A stretch of DNA of 64,000 nt from Dokdonella sp. (GCF_019634775.1 NZ_JAHCAS010000003.1:1-64000); one strand, 5' to 3'; positions 8,201 to 16,665 are shown, counted from the stretch's first letter. Program-made: numbers and translations. Notes: generated by a model from the sequence alone, not told the origin.

Positions 8201-8510
8201 GCTGGCCGGCATCATCGTGCGCAACTCGATCCTGCTGGTCGACTTCATCAACCACGAGCTCGCTCGCGGGCGTTCGCCGGCCGACGCCGTGGTGGACGCC
8301 TGCGCCGTACGCGCGCAACCGATCGCGCTGACCGCATTGGCGGCCATGGCCGGCGCGCTGTTCATCCTCGACGACCCGATCTTCAACGGCCTGGCGATCT
8401 CGCTTGTGTTCGGCATCCTGGTTTCGACCGCGCTGACCTTGGTGGTCATTCCCCTGCTCTACTACGGCCTGCTCGCGCACCGCAGCCGGCTAACGGATGC
8501 CGCGCCATGA
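5253..8510 (+). CDS. RND-family efflux pump permease
   Basis: An inner-membrane RND pump of 1085 residues, the usual length for AcrB/MexB-type proteins. It has an N-terminal helix, a large periplasmic loop beginning ARQVEQMVTYPLEQ, a membrane block with the proton-relay pair in ILVDDAIVVVENI (about residues 425-433), a second periplasmic loop, and a final block containing ALAGIIVRNSILLVDFI. It is translationally coupled to its adaptor. The substrate is unknown, but placement under a persulfide-type repressor suggests export of sulfur-derived or electrophilic compounds. Confidence 0.9.
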   Translation: MSTRDATSRLDVSGRIAALFQSNPLTPILALIGLLLGLIAVAVTPREEEPQIDVTMANVIVPFPGADARQVEQMVTYPLEQLLSEIEEVKHVHSISRPGMVVATVEFEVGVKRQPALVRLYDKVYSHQDWMPANLGVGQPIIRPKGIDDVPVMALTLWTDDTQRGARELAEVAHTLETELKRIPGTRDVFTIGAPERALMVELDATRLASHGLTVHDLAGTLQAANLARQAGERVGADGVVQVTSGRFLADRGEVANLVLGMANGQPVRLQDVASVRDATDAPSSYVWHGAPPGREGPASGVAPAVTLAIAKKPGSNASDITRTALERIDALRGQIIPEGIHVEVTRDYGLTASDKASTLIRKLVFATGSVVLLVLFALGRREAIVIGTAVVLTLALTLFASMAMGFTLNRVSLFALIFSIGILVDDAIVVVENIHRHMARGGLSLREAIPPAVNEVGGPTILATFTVIAALMPMAFVSGLMGPYMRPIPVNASVGMLLSLGIALVVTPWLSLKLLRRHASSGGDAQDASAHAHGTMAARLHRMFERLMRPFLDDRSGARRRRLLFVAMGMLVLLAASLAGFKLVVLKMLPLDNKSEFQVVVDLPEGRTLEDTGALLADLTAVLDRVPEVRHYQVHAGTAAPINFNGLVRQYDLRTGANVGDVQVNLVDRHERRRKSHEIAVALRPLLADVGRRHDASVKLVEVPPGPPVLSPIVAEIYGPDYARMREVGRALGQRFLETEGIVDVDTSVEADAPRELILIDRVRAARLGVAQSEIAEVIAAGLSGLDATHVIDDSSKYPRPIRLRLPVSDQATLDGPLALRVRGSDGRLVPLSELVTVQRTAWDGAIHHKDLLPVVYVMGDESSRIDSPLYGMFDLVDQIAGSAIEGQHLAQSFIRQPADITGFGIKWDGEWQITYETFRDMGLAYAAGMILIYLLVVAWFRDYVLPLVIMAPIPLTVIGVMPGHALLGMQFTATSMIGMIALAGIIVRNSILLVDFINHELARGRSPADAVVDACAVRAQPIALTALAAMAGALFILDDPIFNGLAISLVFGILVSTALTLVVIPLLYYGLLAHRSRLTDAAP

Positions 8511-8724
8511 CCCGTCCGCTGCAGCGACGACGTGGCGTCATGCTGATCACCGTGCTCGTGCGCTGAAGGCAGCCGCACCGGTCCAGCGCAATCGCCCGCA
8601 TCGAATGGATCCCACGATGCGGACGATTGCCTGGCTCCCGCTCCCCGAGCGATATCGGCGACGCCGCAACGCAGCACCAGGACTGCACAAGATTCGATGC
8701 TCGGGATGAACCACTCCCAGAGTT

Positions 8725-9303
8725 TCAGTCCGGTGATCCGCCCAGCTTGCCCATGAACGCCCGGTAGTAACGCAGCTCGGCGATCGAGTCACGCACGTCG
8801 CTCAGGGCGGTGTGGGCGGATTCCTTGGTGAAGCCCTTGTACGCATCCGGCGCCCAGCGCCGCGCGAGTTCCTTGATCGTCGACACGTCGAGGTTGCGAT
8901 AGTGGAAGAAACGTTCGAGACGCGGCATCAGGCGGTGCAGGAAGCGGCGGTCCTGACAGATTGAGTTTCCGCTCATCGGCGACTTGCCTGGCGGCACCCA
9001 TTTCACGAGGAACTCGACGGTCAGCGCCTCGGCTTCGGCGAGACCCACCTGCGATTCGAGGACGCGTTTCCACAGCCCGGACTTGCGGTGCTGGTTGCGG
9101 TTCCACTCATCCATCGCGAGCAGGCGTTCCTCGTCATGGCGGATGGCAAACTCCGGCCCTTCGGCGAGCACGTTGAGTTCGCGGTCGGTAACGACCGTGG
9201 CGATCTCGAGAATCGAATCGGCATCGGTATCGAGCCCGGTCATCTCCAGATCGATCCAGACAAGGTGATCCTCGCCGACGAACGGCGCGCGTTCCACAGA
9301 CAT
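8725..9303 (-). CDS. orn: Oligoribonuclease
   Basis: A DEDDh 3'-to-5' exonuclease that degrades 2-5-nt RNAs, including pGpG from cyclic-di-GMP turnover. The ExoI signature [10 protein letters not shown] gives the first acidic pair, and the final [11 protein letters not shown] supplies the His and last Asp. The length of 192 residues from the ATG at 9303 is slightly above the usual 180 because of a short N-terminal leader. GGGGA lies 6 bases upstream. It is divergent from sbcB, another DEDDh nuclease, with under 100 bp between the starts. Confidence 0.95.
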   Translation of the reverse strand: MSVERAPFVGEDHLVWIDLEMTGLDTDADSILEIATVVTDRELNVLAEGPEFAIRHDEERLLAMDEWNRNQHRKSGLWKRVLESQVGLAEAEALTVEFLVKWVPPGKSPMSGNSICQDRRFLHRLMPRLERFFHYRNLDVSTIKELARRWAPDAYKGFTKESAHTALSDVRDSIAELRYYRAFMGKLGGSPD

Positions 9304-9397
9304 CGCAATCCCCAAGGATGGAATGGGGCCGATTATTGCGGCCGCATGACGCCGCGCCAAGCCTCGCCACCGGCCGGCACGGTGTAGCATGCGGTCA

Positions 9398-10828
9398 ATG
9401 ACCGCGACGACGCTGTTCTGGCACGACTACGAAACCACCGGGGCCGATTCGCGCCGCGACCGCATCGCGCAGTTCGCCGGGATCCGCACTGACCTCGAAC
9501 TGAATCCGATCGGCGAGCCGGTGATGGTGTTCTGCAAGCCGGCTGCGGACGTGCTGCCGCATCCGGATGCCTGCCTCATCACCGGCATCACGCCACAACA
9601 GATGGAGCGCGAAGGTCTCATCGAGGCCGAATTCGCCGCGATTGTGCAGGACGAGCTCGGTGCGCCAGGCACCTGCGGCGTCGGGTACAACTCGTTGCGT
9701 TTTGACGACGAATTCACCCGTCACCTGCTCTACCGCAACTTCCACGACCCCTACGAACGCGAGTGGAAGGACGGCAATTCGCGCTGGGACCTCATCGACC
9801 TCGTGCGCATGTGCCAGGCCTTGCGTCCGGATGGCATCGAGTGGCCGCGGCGCGAGGACGGCACGCCGAGCTTCCGCTTGGAAGATCTCGCGCGCGCCAA
9901 CGGCCTCGGTCATGTGCGCGCGCACGATGCGCTGTCAGACGTCGAAGCCACGCTGGCCCTCGGCCGCCTGGTCCATCAACGCCAGCGCAGGCTCTTCGAC
10001 TACTACTTCGCCTTGCGCCGCAAGCAGCGCGCATTCGAGCTGCTCGACGTTGCCCACATGACGCCGGTCGTGCACGTGTCTTCGCGCTATCCGGCCAGCC
10101 GCGGCTGCCTGGCCGTGGTCGCCCCGCTCGCCATGCATGCAACCAATGCGAACGCGGTCATCGTTTTCGATCTCGATGCCAACCCGGATCCTCTGGTCGA
10201 GCTGGATGCCGAAGCAATCGCCGAGCGCGTGTTCGCGCGCCGCGAGGACCTGCCCGAAGACATCGAGCGCATCCCGCTCAAGCTCGTGCACGCCAACCGT
10301 TCGCCGGCGCTTGCACCATTGAGCGTGCTGAAGTCGGTTGACACCATGCGCATCGGCCTCGACGTCGAGCGCGCACTCGGCAACCTCGAACGGTTGCGCC
10401 ATGCCGAAGGACTCGGCGCGAAGCTGCAACGCGTGTTCGCCACCAGTACCCCGGAGGGCGTGCCCGACCCGGAGCTCGCGCTGTATTCGGGGTTTCTGCC
10501 CGATGCCGATCGTCGATTGCTGCGCGAAGTGCGTGGCTCGACACCGGAGCAACTTGCCCTCGCACCGCCACGCTTCCGCGACCCGCGCTATGCCGAACTG
10601 CTGTTCCGCTACCGTGCACGCAACTGGCCGCAGTCGCTCACGAACGACGAGACGTCGCGCTGGTCGCAGTTCATCGAGTCGCGCCTGACCCGCGAAACGA
10701 CCTTGACCACGCTCACGCTCGAACAGTGGTTTGCGACAATCCGCAGCAGGCGCACGACGGCAACACCCGAACAGCACGTTCTGCTCGACGCGCTGGAAGC
10801 CTGGGGTCGGGCACAATTCCAATTCTGA
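9398..10828 (+). CDS. sbcB: Exodeoxyribonuclease I
   Basis: A 476-residue single-strand-specific 3'-to-5' DNA exonuclease of the SbcB family. The N-terminal DEDDh nuclease domain starts [20 protein letters not shown] and closes with [15 protein letters not shown]. The SH3-like and C-terminal domains that shape the E. coli enzyme into a C-clamp follow. The ATG at 9398 is preferred to one 9 bases earlier because it begins directly before the conserved core. The gene acts in recombination and mismatch repair. Confidence 0.95.
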   Translation: MTATTLFWHDYETTGADSRRDRIAQFAGIRTDLELNPIGEPVMVFCKPAADVLPHPDACLITGITPQQMEREGLIEAEFAAIVQDELGAPGTCGVGYNSLRFDDEFTRHLLYRNFHDPYEREWKDGNSRWDLIDLVRMCQALRPDGIEWPRREDGTPSFRLEDLARANGLGHVRAHDALSDVEATLALGRLVHQRQRRLFDYYFALRRKQRAFELLDVAHMTPVVHVSSRYPASRGCLAVVAPLAMHATNANAVIVFDLDANPDPLVELDAEAIAERVFARREDLPEDIERIPLKLVHANRSPALAPLSVLKSVDTMRIGLDVERALGNLERLRHAEGLGAKLQRVFATSTPEGVPDPELALYSGFLPDADRRLLREVRGSTPEQLALAPPRFRDPRYAELLFRYRARNWPQSLTNDETSRWSQFIESRLTRETTLTTLTLEQWFATIRSRRTTATPEQHVLLDALEAWGRAQFQF

Positions 10829-10850
10829 CGCCGGACCCTCCCTGCCCCGA

Positions 10851-11540
10851 ATGGCCACCCCTTACTTCACGACCGCCACATTCCGCTTCCTGCGCGAACT
10901 GGCTGCCAACAACACGCGCGAGTGGTTCAGCGCGAACCGCGCGCGCTACGAGGAGACGGTGCGCGAACCCTACCTCGCCCTGCTCGCCGACCTGCAGGCA
11001 CCGCTGGCGAGGATCAGCCCGCACTACGTCGCCGACCTGCGCCGTCAGGGTGGCTCGCTGTTCCGCATCCACCGCGACACGCGCTATGCGCACGACAAGT
11101 CACCGTACAAGTCCTGGGCCGGCGCGCGACTGTTCCACAAACGCGCGCGCGAGACCGAGGCGCCGTCGTTCTACATCCACATCGAACCCGGGCACTGTTT
11201 CGTCGGTGGTGGCCTCTGGCATCCTCAGCCGGAGACCACCCGGCGCATCCGCGACTTTCTGGTCAACAATCCGTCTTCGTGGAAGAAGGCGACACGTTCG
11301 AAGACATTCCAGGCAAGTTTTGCCCTCGGCGGCGCCAGCCTAGTGCGTCCGCCGCGCGGCTATGAACCACACCATGAACTCATCGAAGACCTCAAACGCA
11401 AGGACTTCGTCGCCACGGCGGCGTTCACCGGGAAACTCGCCACCTCGACCGAACTGCACCCTTATCTGGTCGAGCACCTGAACCGGGTCGCGCCACTGGT
11501 CGACTACCTCTGCGCGAGCCTGGACCTCGACTTCACGTGA
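10851..11540 (+). CDS. DUF2461 / TIGR02453 family protein
   Basis: A 229-residue protein of a conserved family of unknown function. Typical family features are the N-terminal FRFLRELAANNTREWFSANRARYEE, the central FRIHRDTRYAHDKSPYKSWAG, and the C-terminal GYEPHHELIEDLKRKDFVA. It lies 22 bp after sbcB and its stop overlaps the GTG start of the next gene, so the three genes are probably co-transcribed. No catalytic role is established from the sequence. Confidence 0.85.
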   Translation: MATPYFTTATFRFLRELAANNTREWFSANRARYEETVREPYLALLADLQAPLARISPHYVADLRRQGGSLFRIHRDTRYAHDKSPYKSWAGARLFHKRARETEAPSFYIHIEPGHCFVGGGLWHPQPETTRRIRDFLVNNPSSWKKATRSKTFQASFALGGASLVRPPRGYEPHHELIEDLKRKDFVATAAFTGKLATSTELHPYLVEHLNRVAPLVDYLCASLDLDFT

Positions 11541-12721
11541 GTACGCACGCGCCGATCCCGTTCCTCCGTCTGTCCGGCTTCTACCTCGCCTACTACGCCG
11601 CGCTCGGCGCCTTCACGCCGTTCTGGAACCTGTTCCTCAAGGCACGCGGTTTCGACGTCGCCGCGATCAGCGTGCTGATGAGCCTGTGGTACGCGACGCG
11701 CATCGTCGCCCCCTCGACCTGGAGCTGGCTGGCCGGGCGCTCGCCGCGACCGGTGACGTGGCTGCGCCTGGGCTGCCTGCTCACGCTGCTCACGTTTGCG
11801 GTTTTCCTGCTCCCGCTCAACCTCGCGGCGATGTTCCTCGCGATGAGCGCGTTCTGCTTCTTCTACAACGCCGTCATGCCGCAATTCGAGGCGCTGACCC
11901 TGTCCCACCTCGGCGGGCGCAGCGAATCCTATGGCCGCATCCGCGTGTGGGGTTCGATCGGCTTCATCGGCGTGGTCCTCGCCCTCGGCGTGCTGTTCGA
12001 TCATGTGTCCGTGCAGTGGTTGCCGGCGCTGATGCTGCCTCTGTACGGCGCCCTGCTCGCCAGCGCCTGCGCCAACGACTACGCACCGAGCGCGAATCAG
12101 CCCGCTGAAGCCGCATCGGATGGGTTCGGCGAGCGCCTGCGCCAACCCGGCGTCCTCGCATTCTTCGTCGTCGCCCTGCTCATGCAGGTTTCGTTCGGAC
12201 CGCTCTACACGTTCTTCTCGATCTACCTCGAGGAACACGGCTACCGCGCGGCCACGCTCGGCCTCTACTGGGGCCTCGGCGTCGCGGTCGAGATCGTGAT
12301 GTTCTATGCCTCGGCGCGCCTGCTGCGCCGCTTCGGCGCACTGGCCCTGCTGTTGGCCTCGTTGTTGGCGGCGGCGCTGCGCTGGACGTTGACCGGACTG
12401 TGGCCGGGGCAACCGGCCATCCTCGCCCTCGCCCAGATCCTGCATGCGCTGTGCTTCGCCGCGTTTTTCGCCGCGAGCATGCAATACCTCGCCGTGTACT
12501 TCCCGGGGCGGCACAACGGCCACGCCCAAGGCGTGTTCTACGGGTTCTCCTCCGGGGTCGGTGGCGTGCTCGGCGCGCTCGGCTCGGGGTACGCGTGGCA
12601 GTACGGCAACGGACGCCTGGCCTTCCTGCTTGCCGCCGGCGTGGCGCTGGTCGCGGCACTTGTTGCGGTGATCTGGTTGCGACCGAAACGGGACAGGCAG
12701 CAACAGAGGAAACAGCCGTAG
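11537..12721 (+). CDS. MFS permease (PPP/HcaT-like)
   Basis: A 394-residue protein with about 12 membrane helices, resembling the phenylpropionate/nucleoside-type MFS members in its start (RLSGFYLAYYAALGAFTPFWNLFLKARGFD) and its length. It starts with GTG, overlapping the previous TGA by 4 bp. Its stop codon TAG (12719-12721) is made by the first bases of a REP palindrome. A second copy of its last bases lies downstream in a tandem duplication, so the last residues (…KRDRQQQRKQP) may be an altered tail. The substrate is unknown. Confidence 0.82.
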   Translation: MSTHAPIPFLRLSGFYLAYYAALGAFTPFWNLFLKARGFDVAAISVLMSLWYATRIVAPSTWSWLAGRSPRPVTWLRLGCLLTLLTFAVFLLPLNLAAMFLAMSAFCFFYNAVMPQFEALTLSHLGGRSESYGRIRVWGSIGFIGVVLALGVLFDHVSVQWLPALMLPLYGALLASACANDYAPSANQPAEAASDGFGERLRQPGVLAFFVVALLMQVSFGPLYTFFSIYLEEHGYRAATLGLYWGLGVAVEIVMFYASARLLRRFGALALLLASLLAAALRWTLTGLWPGQPAILALAQILHALCFAAFFAASMQYLAVYFPGRHNGHAQGVFYGFSSGVGGVLGALGSGYAWQYGNGRLAFLLAAGVALVAALVAVIWLRPKRDRQQQRKQP

Positions 12722-12816
12722 GAAACGGCTTCAGCCGTGATGCTTTGCTTTGGGGCGATGCTTTTGCTCTGGGGCGTTGTACGGCCGAGGCATCACGGCT
12801 GAAGCCGTTTCCTGCA
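12718..12816. repeat. REP inverted pair (REPIN), copy 1
   Basis: A palindromic unit starting GTAGGAAACGGC and ending GCCGTGATGC (12718-12743) is followed by its inverted partner (12790-12816). Together they can fold into a long hairpin between the convergent MFS and epmA transcripts. The first bases give the MFS stop codon. The sequence belongs to the same family as 12980, 16580, 47246 and 55378. Confidence 0.85.
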
Positions 12817-12853
12817 GCGGTGATCGTGATTCAAAGGAGTCCCGTCAGGTCGT

Positions 12854-12940
12854 TCAGGCCTCGTCAAAGGCAAAAGCCAGCACATCGCGGATGTCATCGC
12901 TGCCGGCGAGGCACATGAGCAGCCGTTCGATGCCCAGAGC
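12854..12940 (-). pseudogene. Duplicated 3' fragment of epmA
   Basis: This carries the last codons of epmA (…GIERLLMCLAGSDD… to FDEA and TGA), identical or nearly so to 13117-13200, with no upstream coding part. It was created by the tandem duplication. At its 5' edge the residues read GRALG instead of the GVALG of the intact gene. Confidence 0.85.
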
Positions 12941-12983
12941 GCGACCGAAACGGGACAGGCAACGACAGAGGAAACAGCCGTAG
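12941..12983 (+). pseudogene. Duplicated 3' fragment of the MFS gene
   Basis: The final 14 codons of the MFS permease and its TAG recur here as part of duplication copy 2. Nothing in frame upstream would let it be expressed as the permease. Confidence 0.75.
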
Positions 12984-13079
12984 GAAACGGCTTCAGCCGT
13001 GATGCTTTTGCTTTGGGGTGATGCTGTTGCTCTGGGGCGTTGTACGGCCGAGGCATCACGGCTGAAGCCGATTCCTGCA
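12980..13079. repeat. REP inverted pair (REPIN), copy 2
   Basis: This is the copy of the 12718-12816 palindrome pair in the second duplication unit, with direct arm 12980-13005 and inverted arm 13053-13079. It differs from copy 1 at a few bases, including one extra T in the loop. Confidence 0.85.
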
Positions 13080-13116
13080 GCGGTGTTCTTGATTCAAAGG
13101 AGTCCCGTCAGGTCGT

Positions 13117-14157
13117 TCAGGCCTCGTCAAAGGCAAAAGCCAGCACATCGCGGATGTCATCGCTGCCGGCGAGGCACATGAGCAGCCGTTCGATGCCCAG
13201 GGCGACCCCGGCACAGTTCGGCAGGCCGCTGCGGAGGGCGGCGAGCATGGCCTCGTCGAGGGGCGGCTCGACCTGGCCACGGGCGCGGCGACGCTCAAGG
13301 TCGCGAGCGAAACGCTCGCCTTGCTCGGCGGCATCGGTCAGCTCGTGATAGCCGTTGGCCAGTTCGTGCGGGCCGAGGTAGAGCTCGAAGCGTTCGGCCA
13401 CCGGCGGATCGCCGGGGCGGACCCGGGCCAGCGCACACTGCGAAGCCGGCCAGTCATGGACGACGGTGATGCGGTCGCGCGGAAATCCGGGCTGGATGCA
13501 GTGCGTGAACGCGAGGTCGAGCCAGTCGTCGCGCTCCAGCCCCTCCGGGTCGATGCGCGTCGCGCCGAGTGCTGCACGCAGTTCATCAACCGGCGCGCAC
13601 CACGGATCCAGCATGAGACTTGACACGAAGAGTTCTTTGTAACTAACGGAATATAAATCATATTTTTTTGAAACCAGCATGCCTGCTTCGCGCACCAGCG
13701 CGACCGTCTCCTCGGCCAGGTCGCGGTGGTCCCAGCCGACCCGGTACCACTCCAGCATGGTGAACTCGGGGTTGTGCCGACCGCCGGCCTCACCGTTGCG
13801 GAACACCCTGCCGAGTTCGTAGCAGTCGCCGATGCCGGCCGCGAGCAGGCGCTTGAGCGCGTATTCGGGCGAGGTGCGCAGCCATCGTTCGGCCGGACCG
13901 GCGATGCCAGGCCCCTTGAAGCGCGTGCAGAAACTCTCGATGTTGGGTTCGCTGTTGCCGGCGCGCGAGAGGATCGGCGTCTCAACTTCGAGCACACCAC
14001 GCCGGGTGAAGAAGTCACGGATACAGGTATACACCCGGGCGCGCAGGCGCAGCGCCGCCAGCTGGCCGCTCACGGTGTCATGGCCAGCATCGCGGGGCTC
14101 GACCAAATAATAGTTCTCATCAATCGTTACGATCCCATCAATCGATTTTACGAACAT
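13117..14157 (-). CDS. epmA: EF-P--(R)-beta-lysine ligase
   Basis: A class II lysyl-tRNA-synthetase paralogue that attaches beta-lysine to elongation factor P. The core begins FFTRRGVLEVETPILS and contains TSPEYALKRLLAAG, ELGRVFRNGEAGGRHNPEFTMLEWYR and ELANGYHELTDA. As usual for the family, it lacks the anticodon-binding domain. The ATG at 14157 gives 346 residues, but its ribosome site (GGAGG) is only 1 base away and the first 28 codons are AT-rich and overlap the ahpC promoter. A GTG at 14073 would give 318 residues, close to the 325 of E. coli. Two AT-rich patches (about 13616-13678 and 14100-14160) stand out. Confidence 0.88.
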   Translation of the reverse strand: MFVKSIDGIVTIDENYYLVEPRDAGHDTVSGQLAALRLRARVYTCIRDFFTRRGVLEVETPILSRAGNSEPNIESFCTRFKGPGIAGPAERWLRTSPEYALKRLLAAGIGDCYELGRVFRNGEAGGRHNPEFTMLEWYRVGWDHRDLAEETVALVREAGMLVSKKYDLYSVSYKELFVSSLMLDPWCAPVDELRAALGATRIDPEGLERDDWLDLAFTHCIQPGFPRDRITVVHDWPASQCALARVRPGDPPVAERFELYLGPHELANGYHELTDAAEQGERFARDLERRRARGQVEPPLDEAMLAALRSGLPNCAGVALGIERLLMCLAGSDDIRDVLAFAFDEA

Positions 14158-14175
14158 CCCTCCGGCGACTAGGAT
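14110..14175 (+). promoter_or_regulatory. OxyR-like site and promoter of ahpC
   Basis: Four half-elements sit at exactly the OxyR spacing ATAG-N7-CTAT-N7-ATAG-N7-CTAT: ATAG (14110), CAAT (14121), ATCC (14132) and CGAT (14143-14146), 12 of 16 bases matching. A promoter follows immediately: -35 TTTACG (14147-14152), 17-bp spacer, -10 TAGGAT (14170-14175), about 45 bp before the ahpC ATG. This is the class I activator layout in which OxyR contacts RNA polymerase at -35. Confidence 0.6.
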
Positions 14176-14226
14176 GCCTGTCCAGTTCCCGGCCCACCCG
14201 TCCATCCCACACAGAAGGAAGCACCG

Positions 14227-14790
14227 ATGTCCCTGATCAATACCACCATCCAGCCGTTCAAGGCCCAGGCCTTCCACAACGGCAAGTTCGTCGAGGTCTC
14301 CGACAAGAGCATGAAGGGCAAGTGGTCGGTCGTCATCTTCATGCCGGCCGCGTTCACCTTCAACTGCCCAACCGAGGTCGAGGACGCGGCCAAGCACTAC
14401 GCCGAGTTCCAGAAGGCGAATGCCGAGGTCTACGTCGTCACCACCGATACGCACTTCTCGCACAAGGTATGGCACGAAACCTCGCCGGCCGTCGGCCAGG
14501 CGCAGTTTCCGTTGGTCGGCGACCCGACCCACCAGCTCACACGCGCCTTCGACGTGCATATCGATGAAGCCGGTCTCGCCCTGCGTGGCACCTTCATCAT
14601 CGACCCGGACGGCGTCATCAAGACCCTCGAGATCCACGACAACGCGATCGCGCGCGACGTGACCGAGACCCTGCGCAAGCTCAGGGCCGCGCAGTACGTC
14701 GCAAGCCACCCGGGCGAGGTCTGCCCAGCCAAGTGGAAGGAAGGCGAGAAGACGCTGAAGCCGTCGCTCGATCTCGTCGGCAAGATCTGA
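14227..14790 (+). CDS. ahpC: Alkyl hydroperoxide reductase, peroxiredoxin subunit
   Basis: A typical 2-Cys peroxiredoxin of 187 residues. The peroxidatic Cys47 lies in [11 protein letters not shown] and the resolving Cys166 in [11 protein letters not shown], matching E. coli C46 and C165. Asn replaces the usual Val before the peroxidatic cysteine. It reduces peroxides and is recycled by AhpF, encoded 149 bp downstream. AAGGAA lies about 8 bases before the ATG. The OxyR-like site upstream suggests peroxide induction. Confidence 0.96.
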   Translation: MSLINTTIQPFKAQAFHNGKFVEVSDKSMKGKWSVVIFMPAAFTFNCPTEVEDAAKHYAEFQKANAEVYVVTTDTHFSHKVWHETSPAVGQAQFPLVGDPTHQLTRAFDVHIDEAGLALRGTFIIDPDGVIKTLEIHDNAIARDVTETLRKLRAAQYVASHPGEVCPAKWKEGEKTLKPSLDLVGKI

Positions 14791-14876
14791 TTCGCGCTCC
14801 ATCCGTCCCCGCAGCCAGCCATCGCCAGCCACGGGGACCCACCGAAAACGGATCGATCCCTCCCGTCGATCCGCCC

Positions 14877-14907
14877 GCGGCACCCCGCCCTCTCCCCGGG
14901 GTGCCGC
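14877..14907 (+). terminator. Strong hairpin between ahpC and ahpF
   Basis: A perfect 10-bp GC stem, GCGGCACCCC (14877-14886) with GGGGTGCCGC (14898-14907), has an 11-base loop. There is no clear T-run, only ATCTTCCCT. It could attenuate transcription into ahpF or protect the 3' end of the ahpC message, giving more AhpC than AhpF. Confidence 0.5.
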
Positions 14908-14939
14908 ATCTTCCCTACTGCGCACGGACACCGAGACCC

Positions 14940-16520
14940 ATGCTCGACCAGGACCTCAAGACACAGCTCAAGGCCTACCTCGAACGCGTGACCCAGCCGA
15001 TCGAGCTTGCAGCCGCCCTCGACGGCAGCGAGAAATCGGCGGAAATGCACTCGTTGCTGCAGGACATCGTCTCGTTGTCCGACAGGATCACTCTCGTCGA
15101 GCGCGAGGAACCCGGCGTGCGCACGCCGTCGTTCACGATCGGTCGCCCGGACGGAAGCGTCCACCTGCGCTTTGCCGGTATTCCGATGGGCCACGAGTTC
15201 ACCTCGCTGGTGCTCGCCCTGCTCCAGGTCGGCGGCCATCCGTCGAAAGAGGCGGCCGATCTGCTCGAACAAGTGCGCAACCTCGACGGCGACTACGCCT
15301 TCGAAACCTATTTCTCGCTGTCCTGCCAGAACTGCCCGGACGTCGTGCAGGCGCTGAACCTGATGGCCGTGCTGAATCCGCGCATCAGCCATGTCGCCAT
15401 CGACGGCGCGCTGTTCCAGGACGAAGTCGAGCAGCGTCAGGTCATGTCGGTGCCGACCATCTACCTCAACGGCGAACCGTTTGGCCAGGGCCGCATGGAA
15501 CTCGCCGAGATCGTCTCCAAGATCGACAGCGGCGCGGCAAAGCGCGCCGCTGAGAAGATCGCTGCCAAGCCGGTCTTCGACGTGCTCGTCGTCGGCGGCG
15601 GCCCGGCCGGCGCCGCCGCGGCGATCTATGCCGCGCGCAAGGGCATCGTCACCGGCGTCGTCGCCGAACGCTTCGGCGGCCAGGTGCTCGACACGATGGG
15701 CATCGAGAACTTCATCTCCGTACAGGAAACCGAAGGCCCGAAACTGGCCGCGCAGCTCGAACGGCATGTGCGCCAGTACGATGTCGACATCATGAACCTG
15801 CAACGCGCGCAGAAGCTGATTCCGGGCGATCTGATCGAGGTGCAGCTGGAAAGCGGCGCCTCGCTCAAGGCGCGTAGCGTGATCCTGTCCACCGGCGCAC
15901 GCTGGAGGCAGATGAACGTCCCGGGCGAGAACGAATACCGCAACAAAGGCGTGGCCTACTGCCCGCATTGTGACGGACCGTTATTCAAGGGCAAGCGCGT
16001 CGCCGTGATCGGTGGCGGCAACTCCGGCGTCGAGGCGGCGATCGACCTCGCCGGCATCGTCAGTCACGTCACCCTGATCGAGTTCGACCACCAGCTTCGC
16101 GCTGACGAGGTGCTGCAGCGCAAGCTGCGCAGCCTGCCAAACGTGAAGGTCATTGTTTCCGCGCAGACCACCGAGGTCACCGGCGATGGCCGCAAGGTCA
16201 ACGGCCTCGTTTATCAGGATCGCCCGAGCGGCGAATCGCATCACGTGGAACTTGAGGGCGTGTTCGTGCAGATCGGCCTGCTGCCGAACACGGAATGGCT
16301 GAAGGACACGGTGGCGCTGTCCAACCGCGGCGAGATCGAAGTGAACGCGCGTGGCGAAACCTCGGTGCCCGGCGTGTTCGCCGCCGGCGACTGCACGACC
16401 GTGCCGTACAAGCAGATCGTCATCGCCATGGGCGAGGGTTCGAAGGCCGCATTGAGTGCGTTCGATCACCTGATCCGCACCTCGGCCCCGACGCAGGATG
16501 CGACGCGTGCGGCGGCGTAA
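14940..16520 (+). CDS. ahpF: Alkyl hydroperoxide reductase, flavoprotein subunit
   Basis: An NADH-dependent disulfide reductase of 526 residues that recycles AhpC. The N-terminal double-thioredoxin domain carries SCQNCPD near residues 128-134, as in E. coli C129/C132. The FAD-binding motif [19 protein letters not shown] and the NAD motif [17 protein letters not shown] follow, with the thioredoxin-reductase-type active site YCPHCDG between them. The ATG at 14940 fits the family N-terminus ([15 protein letters not shown]). It is the second gene of the peroxide-defence operon. Confidence 0.96.
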   Translation: MLDQDLKTQLKAYLERVTQPIELAAALDGSEKSAEMHSLLQDIVSLSDRITLVEREEPGVRTPSFTIGRPDGSVHLRFAGIPMGHEFTSLVLALLQVGGHPSKEAADLLEQVRNLDGDYAFETYFSLSCQNCPDVVQALNLMAVLNPRISHVAIDGALFQDEVEQRQVMSVPTIYLNGEPFGQGRMELAEIVSKIDSGAAKRAAEKIAAKPVFDVLVVGGGPAGAAAAIYAARKGIVTGVVAERFGGQVLDTMGIENFISVQETEGPKLAAQLERHVRQYDVDIMNLQRAQKLIPGDLIEVQLESGASLKARSVILSTGARWRQMNVPGENEYRNKGVAYCPHCDGPLFKGKRVAVIGGGNSGVEAAIDLAGIVSHVTLIEFDHQLRADEVLQRKLRSLPNVKVIVSAQTTEVTGDGRKVNGLVYQDRPSGESHHVELEGVFVQIGLLPNTEWLKDTVALSNRGEIEVNARGETSVPGVFAAGDCTTVPYKQIVIAMGEGSKAALSAFDHLIRTSAPTQDATRAAA

Positions 16521-16579
16521 TCCGGCCTCGCGCCAAATCCGTGGCAATCGGTCGTCGGAAACGGTCGTGGGGAACAGTC

Positions 16580-16660
16580 GCAGGAAACGCCTTCAGGCGT
16601 GATGCTCCTTCGTTGCGGCGTCGTCCAGAACGGGCATCACGCCTGAAGGCATTTCCTGCA
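16580..16660. repeat. REP inverted pair between ahpF and ligA
   Basis: The direct arm at 16580-16605 (GCAGGAAACGCC … GGCGTGATGC) pairs with an inverted arm at 16634-16660. It sits in the gap between two convergent genes and probably acts as a bidirectional transcription end. Confidence 0.85.
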
Positions 16661-16665
16661 GCGTC

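Larger units (their letters stand above)
12679..13200. repeat. 262-bp tandem duplication spanning two convergent gene ends
   Basis: The segment 12679-12937 is repeated at 12941-13200 with a period of 262-263 bp and only scattered differences. Each copy holds the end of the MFS gene, a full REP inverted pair, and the last codons of epmA. The junction carries a GCGACC microhomology shared by both parent sites. Copy 1 supplies the true MFS end and copy 2 the true epmA end, leaving an inert fragment of each gene in the middle. Confidence 0.9.

Noticed and set aside
6060..8480. An 806-codon minus-strand open frame opposite the RND pump gene
   Set aside because: It is a composition shadow of the GC-rich pump gene: the translation is His/Asp/Gln/Arg-rich with no domain, and the plus-strand frame has all RND motifs.
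14157..14931. N-terminal extension of epmA through the ahpC gene
   Set aside because: The minus-strand frame stays open opposite ahpC, but EpmA homology begins only near 14060 and ahpC is unambiguous on the other strand.
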